A stretch of 64,000 nt of DNA from Cohaesibacter marisflavi (lineage in GTDB: Bacteria > Pseudomonadota > Alphaproteobacteria > Rhizobiales > Cohaesibacteraceae): contig NZ_FOVR01000010.1 in the NCBI RefSeq assembly GCF_900115225.1, forward strand, positions 124,001 to 188,000, written 5' to 3'. The position numbers and the translations under genes were made by a program. This document shows, piece by piece, positions 41,863 through 52,001 of the stretch. The notes beneath the pieces were generated by a model. The model was not told where the DNA came from and did no database searches. It was given only the letters and a program-made list of their open reading frames with translations. The first letter of the stretch is position 1; each line of letters opens with the position of its first letter.

Positions 41863-44523
41863 ATGGGCAAGCTGACAGGTCAGGAAAACATGGAGCCGGC
41901 CATGATCGATCACAGTGAAGGATCTGGAAGTATCAAGTGGCTGTTGTTGCTTGCTTTTCTTCTTGTTGGCGTGGCTGTTGCCCTGGTCGTTTTCAAAGGC
42001 GAGATCGGTGGCCAGATCCAACTGGTGTTTTTGAGCGTTCTGGCTGGCTTGGGGATTCTCTCCCTGCTGGGCTTCGCTGTGGGGCTGATACAGCTGGGTA
42101 ATCCGGCGCCTGCACCGCATCTGACGCGACAATTTGTGGATAGTATGAATGAGGGGATCCTTGTCTGCGATGGCAAGGACAGGCTCGTTTATGCCAATAC
42201 TGAATATGCCCGCTTGACGGGGGCCGAGGATGCTTCGGCCATTCGATCCATAGAGCGCAGCTTTGCTGGCGAACCCGACGCAGCTGAGGCGATCTATCGC
42301 CTGTCTGAGGCCGTGCGCTCCGGCCGTCCGGCGCTTGAGGAATTTCGCCTGTTCAAGGCACCCAGCGGTGGAGGCGATGACGAGCATGAAACGCAGGCGC
42401 GCTGGTTCCGTATCCGCGTGCGCAAAATGCAGGATATCGGGGTCAGCGGCAAGGTTGAGGATTTGTTCGTCTGGCAGGTCAGCGATATCACGCGCGACCG
42501 AGAGCGGCAGGAAAATATCTTTCAGGAACTGCAGCTTGCCATCAATTATCTCGACCATGCTCCGGCAGGCTTCTTCTCGGCTGAGCCGGATGGGCGTGTC
42601 ATCTATATGAACGCAACGCTGGCGGATTGGCTGGGCTATGATCTGGCGCAGTTCGAGCCGCGGCAATTGAACCTCAATGAGTTGGTTCCCGGGGATGGAA
42701 CAGCCCTTCTGGAAGCGGCCAACAGCGCGCCGGGAATGCCGAAAACCGAGATGATAGACCTGGATCTGGTCAAGAGCAACGGCCAGAGCTTGCCAGTGCG
42801 CCTGATGCATCGGGTGCCGATGGCGTCTGACGGAACGCCGGGTGCGTCTCGTACGCTGGTGCTGAACAGAAGTCCGGGCGAGGATATTTCCGAAGAGTTG
42901 CGGGTTGCCGAGGTGCGCTTTGCGCGCTTCTTCAACAACACCCCGATTGCCATTGCCGCGCTGACGGGCGACGGTCGCGTATTGCGCACCAATGCGCCTT
43001 TTGCGCGTATGTTCAAGGCTGAAGTGCCCACTGAACAAGGGGTGCAAGAGGGAGAGAGCGAAGAAAAGACGCCGTCTATCCTCAATCTGGTCGCCGAGAA
43101 GGATCAGGAGAATCTCACCGCAGCAATTGAAATGGCTCTTCAGGGCCAGAGCAATATTCTGCCGGTGGAATGCCTGCTTGCCGAAGACAAGAATCGCACC
43201 GTGCGCTTCTTCCTCTCCGGAGTGGAAGATAGCGAAGGGGATGATGAGCAGATCATTGTCTATGCGCTTGAAACGACAGAGCAGCGGGCGCTTGAGGAGC
43301 AATTTTCCCAGAGCCAGAAAATGCAGGCCGTTGGCCAGCTGGCCGGTGGTGTTGCCCATGACTTCAACAATGTGCTGACCGCGATTATCGGCTTTTCCGA
43401 TCTGTTGCTGACCAGCCATCGTCCGAGTGATCCTGCCTTTCAGGATATCATGAATATCAAGCAGAATGCCAACCGCGCCGCATCGCTTGTGCGGCAGCTT
43501 CTGGCCTTCTCTCGCCGCCAGACGCTGCGCCCGCAGGTACTTGCGTTGGGGGATGTTCTGGCTGACCTCTCGATCCTGCTGGATCGTCTGCTTGGCGAAA
43601 AGGTCGATCTTGATCTGGTGCATGGACGCGATCTCTGGCCGGTCAAGGCAGACCTCAACCAGCTTGAGCAGGTGATTGTCAACCTGGCGGTGAATGCGCG
43701 CGATGCCATGCCAGATGGGGGGCATCTGACCATTCAGACGCGCAATATGGGCAAGGATGAAGCCGAGGAAATGCCCTACAAGCAGCTGGAAACGGCTGAC
43801 TATGTGCTTTTGGAAGTGGTCGATAGTGGTACTGGTATTCCCGCCGATATTCGCGACAAGATTTTTGAGCCTTTCTTCTCGACCAAGGATGTGGGCAAGG
43901 GCACCGGCCTTGGCCTGTCGACCGTTTACGGCATTATCAAGCAGACGGGTGGCTTCATCTTCCTTGAGAGCGAGATGGGGCAGGGCACGACCTTCCGCAT
44001 CTTCCTGCCGCGTTATGTGGAAGAGGCCAAGGCGATAACCATTGATGCGGCGGCAACAGATGATCCCGAGCAGCAGGCACTTGAAGTGGCTGCCGACGAA
44101 GCGGGCAAGGAAGTCGTCAGCGAGGCTCCTCCTGCTGTCACCGATTTGACTGGTAACGCCACGATCCTGCTGGTGGAAGACGAAGAGGCTGTGCGTGCCT
44201 TTGCCGCTCGTGCTCTGGCCTCGCGTGGCTATCAGGTTTATGAAGCTGGGTCCGGTGCCGAGGCGCTCGAATTGATCCATGAAATCGACGAGCCGATTGA
44301 TCTGGTTGTATCCGATGTCGTCATGCCCGAGATGGACGGTCCGACTATGCTGGGCGAGTTGCGCAAGATCAGACCTGAGTTGAAAGTCATCTTCATGTCC
44401 GGCTACGCTGAGGAAGCCTTCCGCAAGAATTTGCCGGATAATGAAGAATTCGGTTTCCTGCCCAAGCCTTTCTCCTTGAAGCAGCTGGCTACCAAGATCA
44501 AGGAAATGCTCGATGACGCATAA
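41863..44523 (+). CDS. cckA: Cell-cycle hybrid histidine kinase CckA
   Basis: 886 residues. Two membrane helices (about 23-46, 50-77) are followed by a long PAS-containing region (about 85-470) and a HisKA domain with H-box [17 protein letters not shown] (phosphoacceptor His499). An HATPase_c domain with NAVNARDAM-type N box and [12 protein letters not shown] follows, and a C-terminal receiver with Asp818 ([13 protein letters not shown]). This order is CckA, which passes phosphate through ChpT to CtrA and CpdR. At about 200 residues above Caulobacter CckA, the PAS region is enlarged. AGGGA lies eight bases upstream. Adjacent to flhB, as I recall for Caulobacter. Confidence 0.9.
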   Translation: MGKLTGQENMEPAMIDHSEGSGSIKWLLLLAFLLVGVAVALVVFKGEIGGQIQLVFLSVLAGLGILSLLGFAVGLIQLGNPAPAPHLTRQFVDSMNEGILVCDGKDRLVYANTEYARLTGAEDASAIRSIERSFAGEPDAAEAIYRLSEAVRSGRPALEEFRLFKAPSGGGDDEHETQARWFRIRVRKMQDIGVSGKVEDLFVWQVSDITRDRERQENIFQELQLAINYLDHAPAGFFSAEPDGRVIYMNATLADWLGYDLAQFEPRQLNLNELVPGDGTALLEAANSAPGMPKTEMIDLDLVKSNGQSLPVRLMHRVPMASDGTPGASRTLVLNRSPGEDISEELRVAEVRFARFFNNTPIAIAALTGDGRVLRTNAPFARMFKAEVPTEQGVQEGESEEKTPSILNLVAEKDQENLTAAIEMALQGQSNILPVECLLAEDKNRTVRFFLSGVEDSEGDDEQIIVYALETTEQRALEEQFSQSQKMQAVGQLAGGVAHDFNNVLTAIIGFSDLLLTSHRPSDPAFQDIMNIKQNANRAASLVRQLLAFSRRQTLRPQVLALGDVLADLSILLDRLLGEKVDLDLVHGRDLWPVKADLNQLEQVIVNLAVNARDAMPDGGHLTIQTRNMGKDEAEEMPYKQLETADYVLLEVVDSGTGIPADIRDKIFEPFFSTKDVGKGTGLGLSTVYGIIKQTGGFIFLESEMGQGTTFRIFLPRYVEEAKAITIDAAATDDPEQQALEVAADEAGKEVVSEAPPAVTDLTGNATILLVEDEEAVRAFAARALASRGYQVYEAGSGAEALELIHEIDEPIDLVVSDVVMPEMDGPTMLGELRKIRPELKVIFMSGYAEEAFRKNLPDNEEFGFLPKPFSLKQLATKIKEMLDDA

Positions 44524-44562
44524 GCGTGCGCTTTGGTGACAAACGCGATAAAAGACAAAAAG

Positions 44563-44598
44563 AAAAGCCCGCCGATCTCATGATCTGCGGGCTTTTTT
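44563..44598. terminator. Bidirectional terminator between cckA and psuG
   Basis: AAAAGCCCGC (44563-44572) pairs with GCGGGCTTTT (44587-44596), with an inner GATC/GATC pairing. T runs leave on both strands. It serves convergent cckA and psuG. Confidence 0.92.
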
Positions 44599-44623
44599 GT
44601 TTATTGCGGTCTGATTGCGTGGC

Positions 44624-45541
44624 CTAGAGGGCCTTGGCAATCCGGGCTGCCAGACGAGCATTGTTCTTGACCAGAGCGATGTTGGTAACAAGGCTGTCGC
44701 CTTCGGTCAGATCCTTGATGCGCGAGAGCACGAAGGGTGTGACTTCCTTGCCTGAAACGCTGCGCCGGTTTGCTTCGCTGATGGCTTCAAGGATGAAGGT
44801 TTCCATTTCGTTGCGCGGGATCTCGTCGGCTTCGGGCACAGGATTGGCAACAATCATGCCGCCTTCGAGGCCAAGGGCCTTGCGCATGGCATAGAGGGAC
44901 GCGATATCCTTTGGGTCATCCAGGCGCAGCGGACAGGAAAAACCGCTTTCACGGGACCAGAAGGCTGGAAATTCGTCAGTTCCAACGCCAACAACCGGCA
45001 CCCCAAGAGTTTCAAGCACTTCAAGCGTCTTGGGAATGTCGAGAAGCGCCTTGACGCCAGCTGAGACCACCATGACAGGGGTTTTTGCCAGTTCCTGAAG
45101 GTCGGCAGAGATATCAAAGCTCTCTTCTGCGCCCCGATGGACACCGCCGATGCCGCCTGTGGCAAAGGTGGAGATGCCTGCCAACGATGCGCAGATCATG
45201 GTGGCCGCGACGGTGGTCGAGCCGCTCTTGCCTGCTACAAGGGCATAGGCGAGATCGGCGCGGGAAAGCTTCATGATGTCGTTGCGCTGTGCCAACTCTT
45301 CAACCTGTTCGGTTGTAAGACCCACATTGATCACACCATCCAGAATGGCGATGGTTGCCGGACAAGCGCCTTCTTTGCGGATGATGTCTTCCACTTCCAG
45401 TGCGGTGGACACATTCTCGGGATAGGGCATGCCATGGGTGATGATGGTTGATTCAAGGGCCACGATGGGCTTGCCTGCGGCGCGGGCAGTTGCCACTTCG
45501 TCGCTATAGATGATGGGCAAGGAGGAGGTTTCAATGCTCAT
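44624..45541 (-). CDS. psuG: Pseudouridine-5'-phosphate glycosidase
   Basis: 305 residues, the family length. GKPIVALESTIITHGMPYPEN near the start, GKSGSTTVAATM around 100 and FATGGIGGVHRGAEESFDISADL around 140 are PsuG signatures. It splits pseudouridine 5'-phosphate into uracil and ribose 5-phosphate with a metal cofactor. It lies 68 bases downstream of a PfkB-type kinase, which would supply the substrate. Confidence 0.93.
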   Translation of the reverse strand: MSIETSSLPIIYSDEVATARAAGKPIVALESTIITHGMPYPENVSTALEVEDIIRKEGACPATIAILDGVINVGLTTEQVEELAQRNDIMKLSRADLAYALVAGKSGSTTVAATMICASLAGISTFATGGIGGVHRGAEESFDISADLQELAKTPVMVVSAGVKALLDIPKTLEVLETLGVPVVGVGTDEFPAFWSRESGFSCPLRLDDPKDIASLYAMRKALGLEGGMIVANPVPEADEIPRNEMETFILEAISEANRRSVSGKEVTPFVLSRIKDLTEGDSLVTNIALVKNNARLAARIAKAL

Positions 45542-45609
45542 GATGGTCGGCTTTCTTGTTCGCTCTTATCTAGAGGGCTTCTACCACTAGGGCAGGGAGC
45601 GCTTTAAGG

Positions 45610-46542
45610 CTAGCTTTGGGGGATGTCTGCAATGCAGGAATCCAGAACGGGGCGGTTTAGCATGTCCGGTACGGCTTGTTCACTCATCAGGCTGAGGCTT
45701 GCGCCTGCCATGCCATAGGTGAGTGCCTTTTCAAACGGAACCTTGAGCAACAGGGCATGCAATACGCAGGCCGTCAGGGTGTCGCCTGCTCCGTTGGAGG
45801 ATTTGATCTTGACCGGAGGAGCGGGCAAGGTCCAGCTCTCGTCTCCGCGCCATGCGCTCAGCCCGGCATTGCCCTTGGTGATGATGCCGGACTTGACGCC
45901 AGCTTCCGAGAGGATCTCTGGTAATGCATCAAGCTCGGCAAATTCATCCGCCAGAATAGCTGCTTCTGCCTCGTTGCAGAAGAGCAGGTCAATATCGGGC
46001 AGAATATCCTTGGCGCGATTGGCCTTGGGACCGGACACCGCGCTTACGGCCAGTTTGTGACTGCCCTTGTTCTCGGCAAGGGCCTGAAGTACAGACGGGG
46101 AAAGATTGGTGTCGGCAACGATTTTTGAGGGCGTGGGGAAGATGTTGAGGCAGCCAATGACTTCCTCGACCGGATAGGTGTCATAGATTCCCATGTCGGC
46201 AATGGCTGCTACGAGAGCCCCATTGCTATCTTCAATCGCGGTGTAGGTCGCGCTTCTTTGCTTCACGCTGGTCAGAATGAGAGAGATGTCGATATTAGCT
46301 GCGAGCAGCTGCTGCTTGAGCAATTCGGCATCGTCATCCTGACCGGAAATGGTCGAAAGGGCGACATTCCAACTGAGCTTGGCCAGACAGCGGGCAATGT
46401 TGCCTGCCACGCCGCCGACATTTCGGGTGAGAGTGCCGGGGTTGGATTGTTCCGGCTCAAGGCGAGCGGTGGAACGGGCGATCCTGTCGATATGGGCACC
46501 GCCAATCACGAGGATATCCGGAGTGAAGGAAACAGGGGTCAT
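45610..46542 (-). CDS. psuK: PfkB-family pseudouridine kinase
   Basis: 310 residues. DILVIGGAHIDRIARS at the N-terminus and the GAGD catalytic motif (SSNGAGDTLTACVLHALL) near 255 define the PfkB/ribokinase family. The specific role, phosphorylating pseudouridine, is inferred from its position just upstream of psuG on the same strand. AT-binding loops look intact. Confidence 0.85.
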   Translation of the reverse strand: MTPVSFTPDILVIGGAHIDRIARSTARLEPEQSNPGTLTRNVGGVAGNIARCLAKLSWNVALSTISGQDDDAELLKQQLLAANIDISLILTSVKQRSATYTAIEDSNGALVAAIADMGIYDTYPVEEVIGCLNIFPTPSKIVADTNLSPSVLQALAENKGSHKLAVSAVSGPKANRAKDILPDIDLLFCNEAEAAILADEFAELDALPEILSEAGVKSGIITKGNAGLSAWRGDESWTLPAPPVKIKSSNGAGDTLTACVLHALLLKVPFEKALTYGMAGASLSLMSEQAVPDMLNRPVLDSCIADIPQS

Positions 46543-46632
46543 GCTCTGCTCAAGCTCATTTCAAGTGGTGACAACACTATCAGACTTGTCGGGATGCGAC
46601 GAGGAAAGAATGGTTTCTTTTCGCGCCTCATA

Positions 46633-46661
46633 GAAAAACCGCCGCTTGCAAGGGCGGCGGT
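46633..46661 (-). terminator. Terminator of mmsA
   Basis: ACCGCCGC (46638-46645) pairs with GCGGCGGT (46654-46661). On the minus strand the stem is followed by five T. It separates mmsA from psuK-psuG. Confidence 0.85.
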
Positions 46662-46727
46662 CGATCTTCTGTGAGGCATATAGAGCCAATGGGGGCTGCT
46701 TGTAAAGAGCCCCATTGGTGCCTGATG

Positions 46728-48230
46728 TCAGTCCATGGCCTTGAAATTGAATTCGCCGCCTTCCTTGATGCCGGAAAACCAGCGGGCAGTGACTGTTTTG
46801 GTCTTGGTGTAGAAGCGGAAGGCATCGGGACCATATTGATTGAGGTCGCCGAAGGAGGATTTCTTCCAGCCGCCGAAGGTGAAATAGCTAAGGGGAACCG
46901 GGATCGGGAAGTTAATGCCAACCATGCCGACATTGACGCGGTGGGCAAAATCGCGCGCGGTGTCACCATCGGCGGTGTAGATAGCCGTGCCATTGCCATA
47001 GGCATTGTCCATGACCAGCTTCAGAGCCTCTTCATAGCTCTCTGCGCGCACCTGACAAAGAACCGGGCCGAAGATTTCCTCTTTGTAGATGGTCATGTCT
47101 GCTGTGACATTGTCAAACAGACATGGGCCAACGAAGAAACCATTCTCAAAGCCTTCAAGCGAGAAACCACGCCCATCTACGACCAGTTTGGCGCCTTGTT
47201 CTACGCCACTGTCGATGAGACCGAGAATGCGGCTCTTGGCGGCTGCGGTTATGACCGGGCCATAGTCGATATCCTCGCCCTCAGTGTAAGCGCCGACCTT
47301 GAGTTTTTCGATGCGGGCGACGAGTTTTTCTGTGAGGGTATCGGCGGTTTTCTGGCCGACTGGAACCGCCACAGATACGGCCATACAGCGTTCGCCTGCG
47401 GCGCCAAAGCCTGCGCCGATCAGGGCATCTGCTGCCTTGTCAAGATCCGCATCTGGCATGATGATCATGTGGTTCTTGGCCCCGCCGAAGCATTGGGCGC
47501 GTTTGCCATTGGAGGCCGCGCGGCCATAGATATATTGTGCGATTGGGGTGGAGCCGACAAAGCCGATGGCCTGAATTGTGTCATTGTCCAGAATGGCGTC
47601 TACGGTTTCCTTGTCGCCGTTTACGACCTGTAGCACACCGTCCGGCAAACCGGCTTCCTTGAGCAGTTCGGCAAGACGGAAGGATGTGGAGGGCACTCGT
47701 TCGGATGGTTTCAGGATCATGGCGTTGCCGCAGACCAGCGCTGGTGCCATTTCCCAAAGCGGGATCATGGCAGGGAAGTTGAAGGGCGCAATGCCTGCGA
47801 CCACCCCCAGAGGCTGACGCATGGAGTAAAGGTCGATGCCCGGTCCGCCATTGTCGGTAAATTCGCCCTTGAGCAGATGCGGCGCGCCCATGCAAACTTC
47901 AACCACTTCCAGACCGCGCTGCACATCACCGCGAGCATCTGGCAGGGTTTTGCCATGTTCCATACTTACCAACTCGGCCAGCTCGTCCATATGCTCATTG
48001 ATCAGGGCTCCGAATTTCATCATGACGCGGGCGCGGCGCTGTGGGTTGGTCGCGGCCCATGCTGGCTGTGCCTTGGCGGCGGCATCCACAGCGGCATTCA
48101 GCTCGTCGATTGTTGCCAGTGCGACCTTGGCCTGGATTGCTCCTGTCGCAGGATTGTAAATGTCGGAAAAACGCCCCGATGTGCCGGCGACGAGAGCGCC
48201 GTTGATATAGTGGCCATATTCGCGGGTCAT
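46728..48230 (-). CDS. mmsA: CoA-acylating methylmalonate-semialdehyde dehydrogenase
   Basis: 500 residues. An aldehyde dehydrogenase with the MmsA-type pattern: YINGALVAGTSGRFSDIYNPATG, GVVAGIAPFNFPAMIPLWEMAPAL and FGAAGERCMAVSVAVPVG with catalytic Cys282. It converts methylmalonate or malonate semialdehyde to propionyl- or acetyl-CoA in valine, inositol or beta-alanine catabolism. GGGAGG lies five bases before the ATG. Divergent from a LysR regulator that probably controls it. Confidence 0.93.
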   Translation of the reverse strand: MTREYGHYINGALVAGTSGRFSDIYNPATGAIQAKVALATIDELNAAVDAAAKAQPAWAATNPQRRARVMMKFGALINEHMDELAELVSMEHGKTLPDARGDVQRGLEVVEVCMGAPHLLKGEFTDNGGPGIDLYSMRQPLGVVAGIAPFNFPAMIPLWEMAPALVCGNAMILKPSERVPSTSFRLAELLKEAGLPDGVLQVVNGDKETVDAILDNDTIQAIGFVGSTPIAQYIYGRAASNGKRAQCFGGAKNHMIIMPDADLDKAADALIGAGFGAAGERCMAVSVAVPVGQKTADTLTEKLVARIEKLKVGAYTEGEDIDYGPVITAAAKSRILGLIDSGVEQGAKLVVDGRGFSLEGFENGFFVGPCLFDNVTADMTIYKEEIFGPVLCQVRAESYEEALKLVMDNAYGNGTAIYTADGDTARDFAHRVNVGMVGINFPIPVPLSYFTFGGWKKSSFGDLNQYGPDAFRFYTKTKTVTARWFSGIKEGGEFNFKAMD

Positions 48231-48368
48231 GTGGACCTCCCAAATGCATGTTTATTGTGGTTGGGTGCATAGTGTATCAACAAAAATCGAATAGCAACGC
48301 TCGTCAAAACTCATCCGTTGTGCAAATATTAAAGTTTGGGAAGCAGCCAGGAGAGCCGGAGAGACAGG

Positions 48369-49250
48369 ATGAATTGGGATGATGTGCGCATTTTTCTGGC
48401 GGTGGCGCGGGCGGGGCAAATTTTGCAGGCCGCGCGGCGTCTGGGGCTTAATCATGCCACGGTTGCCCGACGTCTTTCCTCGCTGGAGGAAGCTTTGCAG
48501 GCCAAATTGCTTAAACGGCATACTACGGGCTGTAGTCTGACACCTGAAGGGGAGAGCTTTCTGCTGGCCGCCGAGCGTATGGAAACGGAGATGCTCTCTG
48601 CGCGGGCCGACATCGGGGCGGCGGATACCTCCGTTTCTGGCGTTGTGCGCATCGGGGCGCCGGATGGCTTCGGGGTTGCCTTTCTGGCGCCTCGTCTTGC
48701 GCCGCTGCTTGAGCAATATCCTGATCTCACGGTCCAGTTGGTGCCGGTGCCGCGATCCTTTTCGCTGGACCGGAGGGAAGCGGATATCGTGATCACAGTC
48801 GAACGGCCGTCGCAGGGTCGATTGGTGGCGCGGAAACTGGTGGACTATAGTTTGGGATTTTACGCCTCAGAGGACTATGTGGAGCGGTTCGGCCACCCGG
48901 CGAGTCTGGACGATTTCAAGTGCCATCGTCTGATCGGGTTCGTGGAAGATCTCATCTATTCGCCCTCGCTGAATTACAAGGCCGAGATGATGCGCGGCTA
49001 TCAGCCACAGTTTGAGTGCGCCAGCGCGCTGGGGCAGACAGAGGCCGTTCGGGCCGGACTGGGCATAGGCATTCTGCATGGCTTCATGGCGCGGGAAGAC
49101 CCCAATTTGGTTGAGATCCTGCCCGAGCGCCGCATTCAGAGGGCTTATTGGGCGGTCTATCACGAAAGTACCCGGCAGTTGAGACGGATCAAGGCGGTTT
49201 CGGATTTTGTTTATAGGTTGGTCGAGCAAGAGCGCGCGATCTTCCGATAG
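48369..49250 (+). CDS. LysR-family transcriptional regulator
   Basis: 293 residues from the ATG at 48369 (GGAGAGACAGG upstream). The N-terminal helix-turn-helix MNWDDVRIFLAVARAGQILQAARRLGLNHATVARRLSSLEEAL is LysR, followed by the effector-binding domain (GVVRIGAPDGFGVAFLAPRLAPLLEQYPDL). It is transcribed away from mmsA across 138 bases, the usual layout for a LysR protein and its target. The effector is unknown. Confidence 0.88.
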   Translation: MNWDDVRIFLAVARAGQILQAARRLGLNHATVARRLSSLEEALQAKLLKRHTTGCSLTPEGESFLLAAERMETEMLSARADIGAADTSVSGVVRIGAPDGFGVAFLAPRLAPLLEQYPDLTVQLVPVPRSFSLDRREADIVITVERPSQGRLVARKLVDYSLGFYASEDYVERFGHPASLDDFKCHRLIGFVEDLIYSPSLNYKAEMMRGYQPQFECASALGQTEAVRAGLGIGILHGFMAREDPNLVEILPERRIQRAYWAVYHESTRQLRRIKAVSDFVYRLVEQERAIFR

Positions 49251-49328
49251 ACTTTTGAGCCGTATCTCCCAATCTTTCTCCATGCGGCAATTTGACTCCC
49301 CGGAAATGAGAAACACTCTTTAAAATGG

Positions 49329-49373
49329 TTGACAAACGAATAGTCTGGAAGACATATTTAGAATAATTCTAAA
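49329..49373 (+). promoter_or_regulatory. mbfA promoter with Irr-type iron control element
   Basis: TTTAGAATAATTCTAAA (49357-49373) is a perfect 17-base palindrome matching the iron control element bound by Irr in Hyphomicrobiales. TTGACA (49329-49334) and CATATT (49353-49358, 18-base spacer) form a sigma-70 promoter whose -10 overlaps the palindrome. Repression when iron is low is the natural reading. Confidence 0.8.
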
Positions 49374-49388
49374 TTAAGGTATCCGCCA

Positions 49389-50372
49389 ATGGTTTTGAGT
49401 CTTTTTTCCAACAGCAAGCGCGCTTTCACGTCGCTTTCCGAAAAGGAAGTGCTTGCTTTGGCTATATCCTCAGAGGAGGATGATGCGCGCATCTACAGGG
49501 CCTATGCCGAGCATCTGCGCGCCGACTACCCGCAAACTGCGAAAATCTATGAAGATATGGCCGCTGTCGAAGATCAGCATCGCTGCAATCTGATTGAGAT
49601 GTATAAAAGCCGGTTTGGCGATGTGATTCCGCTTATCCGGCGCGACCATGTTCGTGGCTTCTATGATCGCAAGCCCGATTGGTTGATGAAGACTCTGACG
49701 CTGGAGAAAATCCGCAATGAGACCATCGCCATGGAAGATCAATCTGCACGCTTCTATCGCGTTGCGATTGATCAGGTAACCGATGCCGATACGCGCAGGC
49801 TATTGGGTGATCTGGCTCTGGCTGAAGAGGGGCACGAGGATATTGCTCGCGAATTGCAAGATGAGCACACGCCCGATGCCGTCAAGGATGATGAGCAGAG
49901 CCATGAGCATAAGCAGTTTGTGCTGACATGGGTGCAACCCGGTCTGGCGGGGCTCATGGATGGGTCCGTTTCCACGCTCGCGCCGATTTTTGCCGCCGCT
50001 TTTGCAACGCAGGACACCTGGCAGACCTTCCTGATTGGTCTTTCGGCTGCGGTTGGTGCCGGTATTTCCATGGGCTTTACGGAAGCGGCCCATGATGATG
50101 GCAAAATCTCGGGGCGTGGCTCGCCCATCAAGCGCGGAATCGCCTCTGGTGTCATGACCATGGTCGGTGGCCTGGGGCATGCGCTGCCTTATCTTATCCC
50201 CTTCTTCTGGACGGCGACCGTGATTGCCGTGGTGATCGTCTTCTTTGAACTTTGGGCCATTGCCTGGATTCAGAATAAATATATGGAAACGCCATTCCTG
50301 CGGGCTGCTTTCCAGGTCGTGCTTGGCGGAGCACTGGTGCTGGCTGCCGGTATCCTGATCGGCAGTGGCTAA
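49389..50372 (+). CDS. mbfA: Membrane-bound ferritin-like iron exporter MbfA
   Basis: 327 residues. A ferritin-like domain (about 15-160) has iron-ligand Glu/His pairs (SSEEDDARIYRAY, VEDQHR, MEDQSARFY, EEGHEDIA). A VIT1/CCC1-like membrane domain with several helices (QPGLAGLMDGSVSTLAPIFAAAFAT; GISMGFTEAAHDDGK) follows. MbfA in Bradyrhizobium and Agrobacterium exports iron, protects against peroxide and is repressed by Irr. The iron control element 16 bases upstream supports this. Confidence 0.93.
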   Translation: MVLSLFSNSKRAFTSLSEKEVLALAISSEEDDARIYRAYAEHLRADYPQTAKIYEDMAAVEDQHRCNLIEMYKSRFGDVIPLIRRDHVRGFYDRKPDWLMKTLTLEKIRNETIAMEDQSARFYRVAIDQVTDADTRRLLGDLALAEEGHEDIARELQDEHTPDAVKDDEQSHEHKQFVLTWVQPGLAGLMDGSVSTLAPIFAAAFATQDTWQTFLIGLSAAVGAGISMGFTEAAHDDGKISGRGSPIKRGIASGVMTMVGGLGHALPYLIPFFWTATVIAVVIVFFELWAIAWIQNKYMETPFLRAAFQVVLGGALVLAAGILIGSG

Positions 50373-50612
50373 AGCGTCATCTCTATGTCCCGATATTAGG
50401 GCTCGCGCATGCGCTTGGGATGTGAGGCGCGGTGTGCGGGCCTTTTTCTTTGCCGGCCTCACGCGGCGTTCACTTTCAGTTGATCGACATAAAGCGAAGG
50501 GTTAATTGCCAGATTGTCGCAGCCTTTGATAGGCTACTGCAATAGAACCAAAATCCTCGCCTCGTTCTTTGCTAAAAAAGGGACGTGGGAAGGATGTTGC
50601 AGGAGAGATATT

Positions 50613-51143
50613 ATGGCAGCCCCAAGTTCATACCAAGGCCCTCGCGCTGAACATAAAGGTCAGCAGAGCGTGTCGCAGGATGCTCATATTGCTTTCGAGA
50701 AGGCCTATTCTCAGACAACGGTAGGCGATATCCTCGAGGAAAAGGATGGTGCTTTATTTTCTGTGACTGTCAGCTCCAGTCTTGCTTCTGTAATCGCTGA
50801 ACTCCACACCCACAAGATCGGTAACCTGCCGGTGATTGACCCTAATGCGGGATTGGTCGGTGTGATTTCCGAGCGCGATATCATCCGCGCAACCGGCGAA
50901 TTCGGAGAAGAGGCGTTGTCTCGTCCGGTTCGCGATTTCATGACTGCCAATCCGCAAACCTGCTCTCAGGAAGACAAGGTCGGCGATGTCATGATCCGCA
51001 TGACCGAAGGGCGCTTCCGGCATATGCCTGTTGTCGACAATGATGTGCTTGAAGGCGTCATCTCCATTCGTGATATCGTCATTCATCGCGTCAAGGAAGT
51101 GGAGTTCGAGACCCTGCGTCTTAAACAGCTCATGGTTGGCTGA
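50613..51143 (+). CDS. CBS-domain protein
   Basis: 176 residues from the ATG at 50613 (AGGAG seven bases upstream). Two CBS motifs occur: IAELHTHKIGNLPVIDPNAGLVGVISERDIIRA and MTEGRFRHMPVVDNDVLEGVISIRDIVIHR, forming one Bateman module. These bind adenine nucleotides or NAD. No catalytic domain is attached; a partner is not evident. Confidence 0.88.
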   Translation: MAAPSSYQGPRAEHKGQQSVSQDAHIAFEKAYSQTTVGDILEEKDGALFSVTVSSSLASVIAELHTHKIGNLPVIDPNAGLVGVISERDIIRATGEFGEEALSRPVRDFMTANPQTCSQEDKVGDVMIRMTEGRFRHMPVVDNDVLEGVISIRDIVIHRVKEVEFETLRLKQLMVG

Positions 51144-51189
51144 TCTATCATAACGCCAAGCATCTCTGGCGCCGATTGCGCCGGAGATG

Positions 51190-51219
51190 TGATCTGATCC
51201 TTGCGCCATTCCGTATCTC
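51190..51219 (+). promoter_or_regulatory. Possible ECF-sigma (RpoE/ChrR-type) promoter of the SDR-NTF2 pair
   Basis: TGATCT (51190-51195), 18 bases, TATCTC (51214-51219). This is the same spacing as the TGATCC-N18-TAAAAG element before rpoE. A TGATCC also lies at 51195-51200 with a worse -10. Placed about 25 bases before the SDR start. Confidence 0.4.
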
Positions 51220-51242
51220 TGAGCAAAGGAGAATGATACGGC

Positions 51243-52001
51243 ATGAGCAATCAGCTTGAAAACTACCAGCGGGTCTGGATCATCGGGGCTAGCTCTGGCA
51301 TGGGCGCTGCTTTGGCAGAGATGCTGGCTCAGCGCGGCAAAGAGGTGATTGTCAGCGCGCGGCGCGCTGAGAAGCTCGAAGCGCTTGCCCAGCGCTCCAG
51401 TCTGATTACGCCTCTGCCTCTTGATGTGGAGGCCCCGGATGCGGTAGCTGAAGCGGTATCCAGCCTTCAGACTGCGGGCTCTCTTCCCGATCTTACCATC
51501 TATTGTGCTGCGATTTACGAGCCGGGCGGGATGGCCCAGCTTGATCCTGAAAAAGCAAGGCAGCATATTGGCGTCAATTATCTGGGCGCTGTGTCTGTTC
51601 TGTCGGCTCTTTTCCCGAAATTGAAGGAAAAAGGCTCAGGGTCGATCGCCATTGTGTCGTCTCTCACCTCTTATTGTGGTTTGCCGATGGCTGCGCTTTA
51701 TGGTCCGACGAAGGCGGCGCTTGCCAGCCTGTGCGAGACGATCAAGCCGGAGTTCGATCAGGCCGGCCTGCAGCTTCAGCTCATCAATCCCGGCTTTGTC
51801 GATACGCCTCTTACGGAGAAAAACAGCTTTCCCATGCCGTTTATCCTCTCGCGAGAAGAGGCTGCTCAGCGTATTCTCAAGGGGCTTGAGCGCTCAGCCT
51901 TTGAAATTGCCTTTCCAACACGCATGGCGGTTGCGCTCGGTCTGTTGCGCAGGCTTCCCTATGGTTTGTATTTCCGCTTGATGAGGAGGATGCTTCGATG
52001 A
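51243..52001 (+). CDS. Short-chain dehydrogenase/reductase
   Basis: 252 residues. NAD(P)-binding GASSGMGAALAE near 17 and the catalytic Ser...Tyr-x3-Lys (SSLTSYCGLPMAALYGPTKAAL) near 150 are intact. The substrate is unknown. AAGGAG precedes the start. The stop overlaps the next ATG by four bases. A similar SDR occurs in sigma-E/ChrR-controlled operons of Rhodobacter (from memory), so a stress lipid role is possible. Confidence 0.85.
   Translation: MSNQLENYQRVWIIGASSGMGAALAEMLAQRGKEVIVSARRAEKLEALAQRSSLITPLPLDVEAPDAVAEAVSSLQTAGSLPDLTIYCAAIYEPGGMAQLDPEKARQHIGVNYLGAVSVLSALFPKLKEKGSGSIAIVSSLTSYCGLPMAALYGPTKAALASLCETIKPEFDQAGLQLQLINPGFVDTPLTEKNSFPMPFILSREEAAQRILKGLERSAFEIAFPTRMAVALGLLRRLPYGLYFRLMRRMLR

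Noticed and set aside
41839-44280. 813-codon open frame antisense to cckA
   Set aside because: It mirrors the coding frame of a clear histidine kinase, shows no domain, and is full of His/Arg runs typical of antisense frames.
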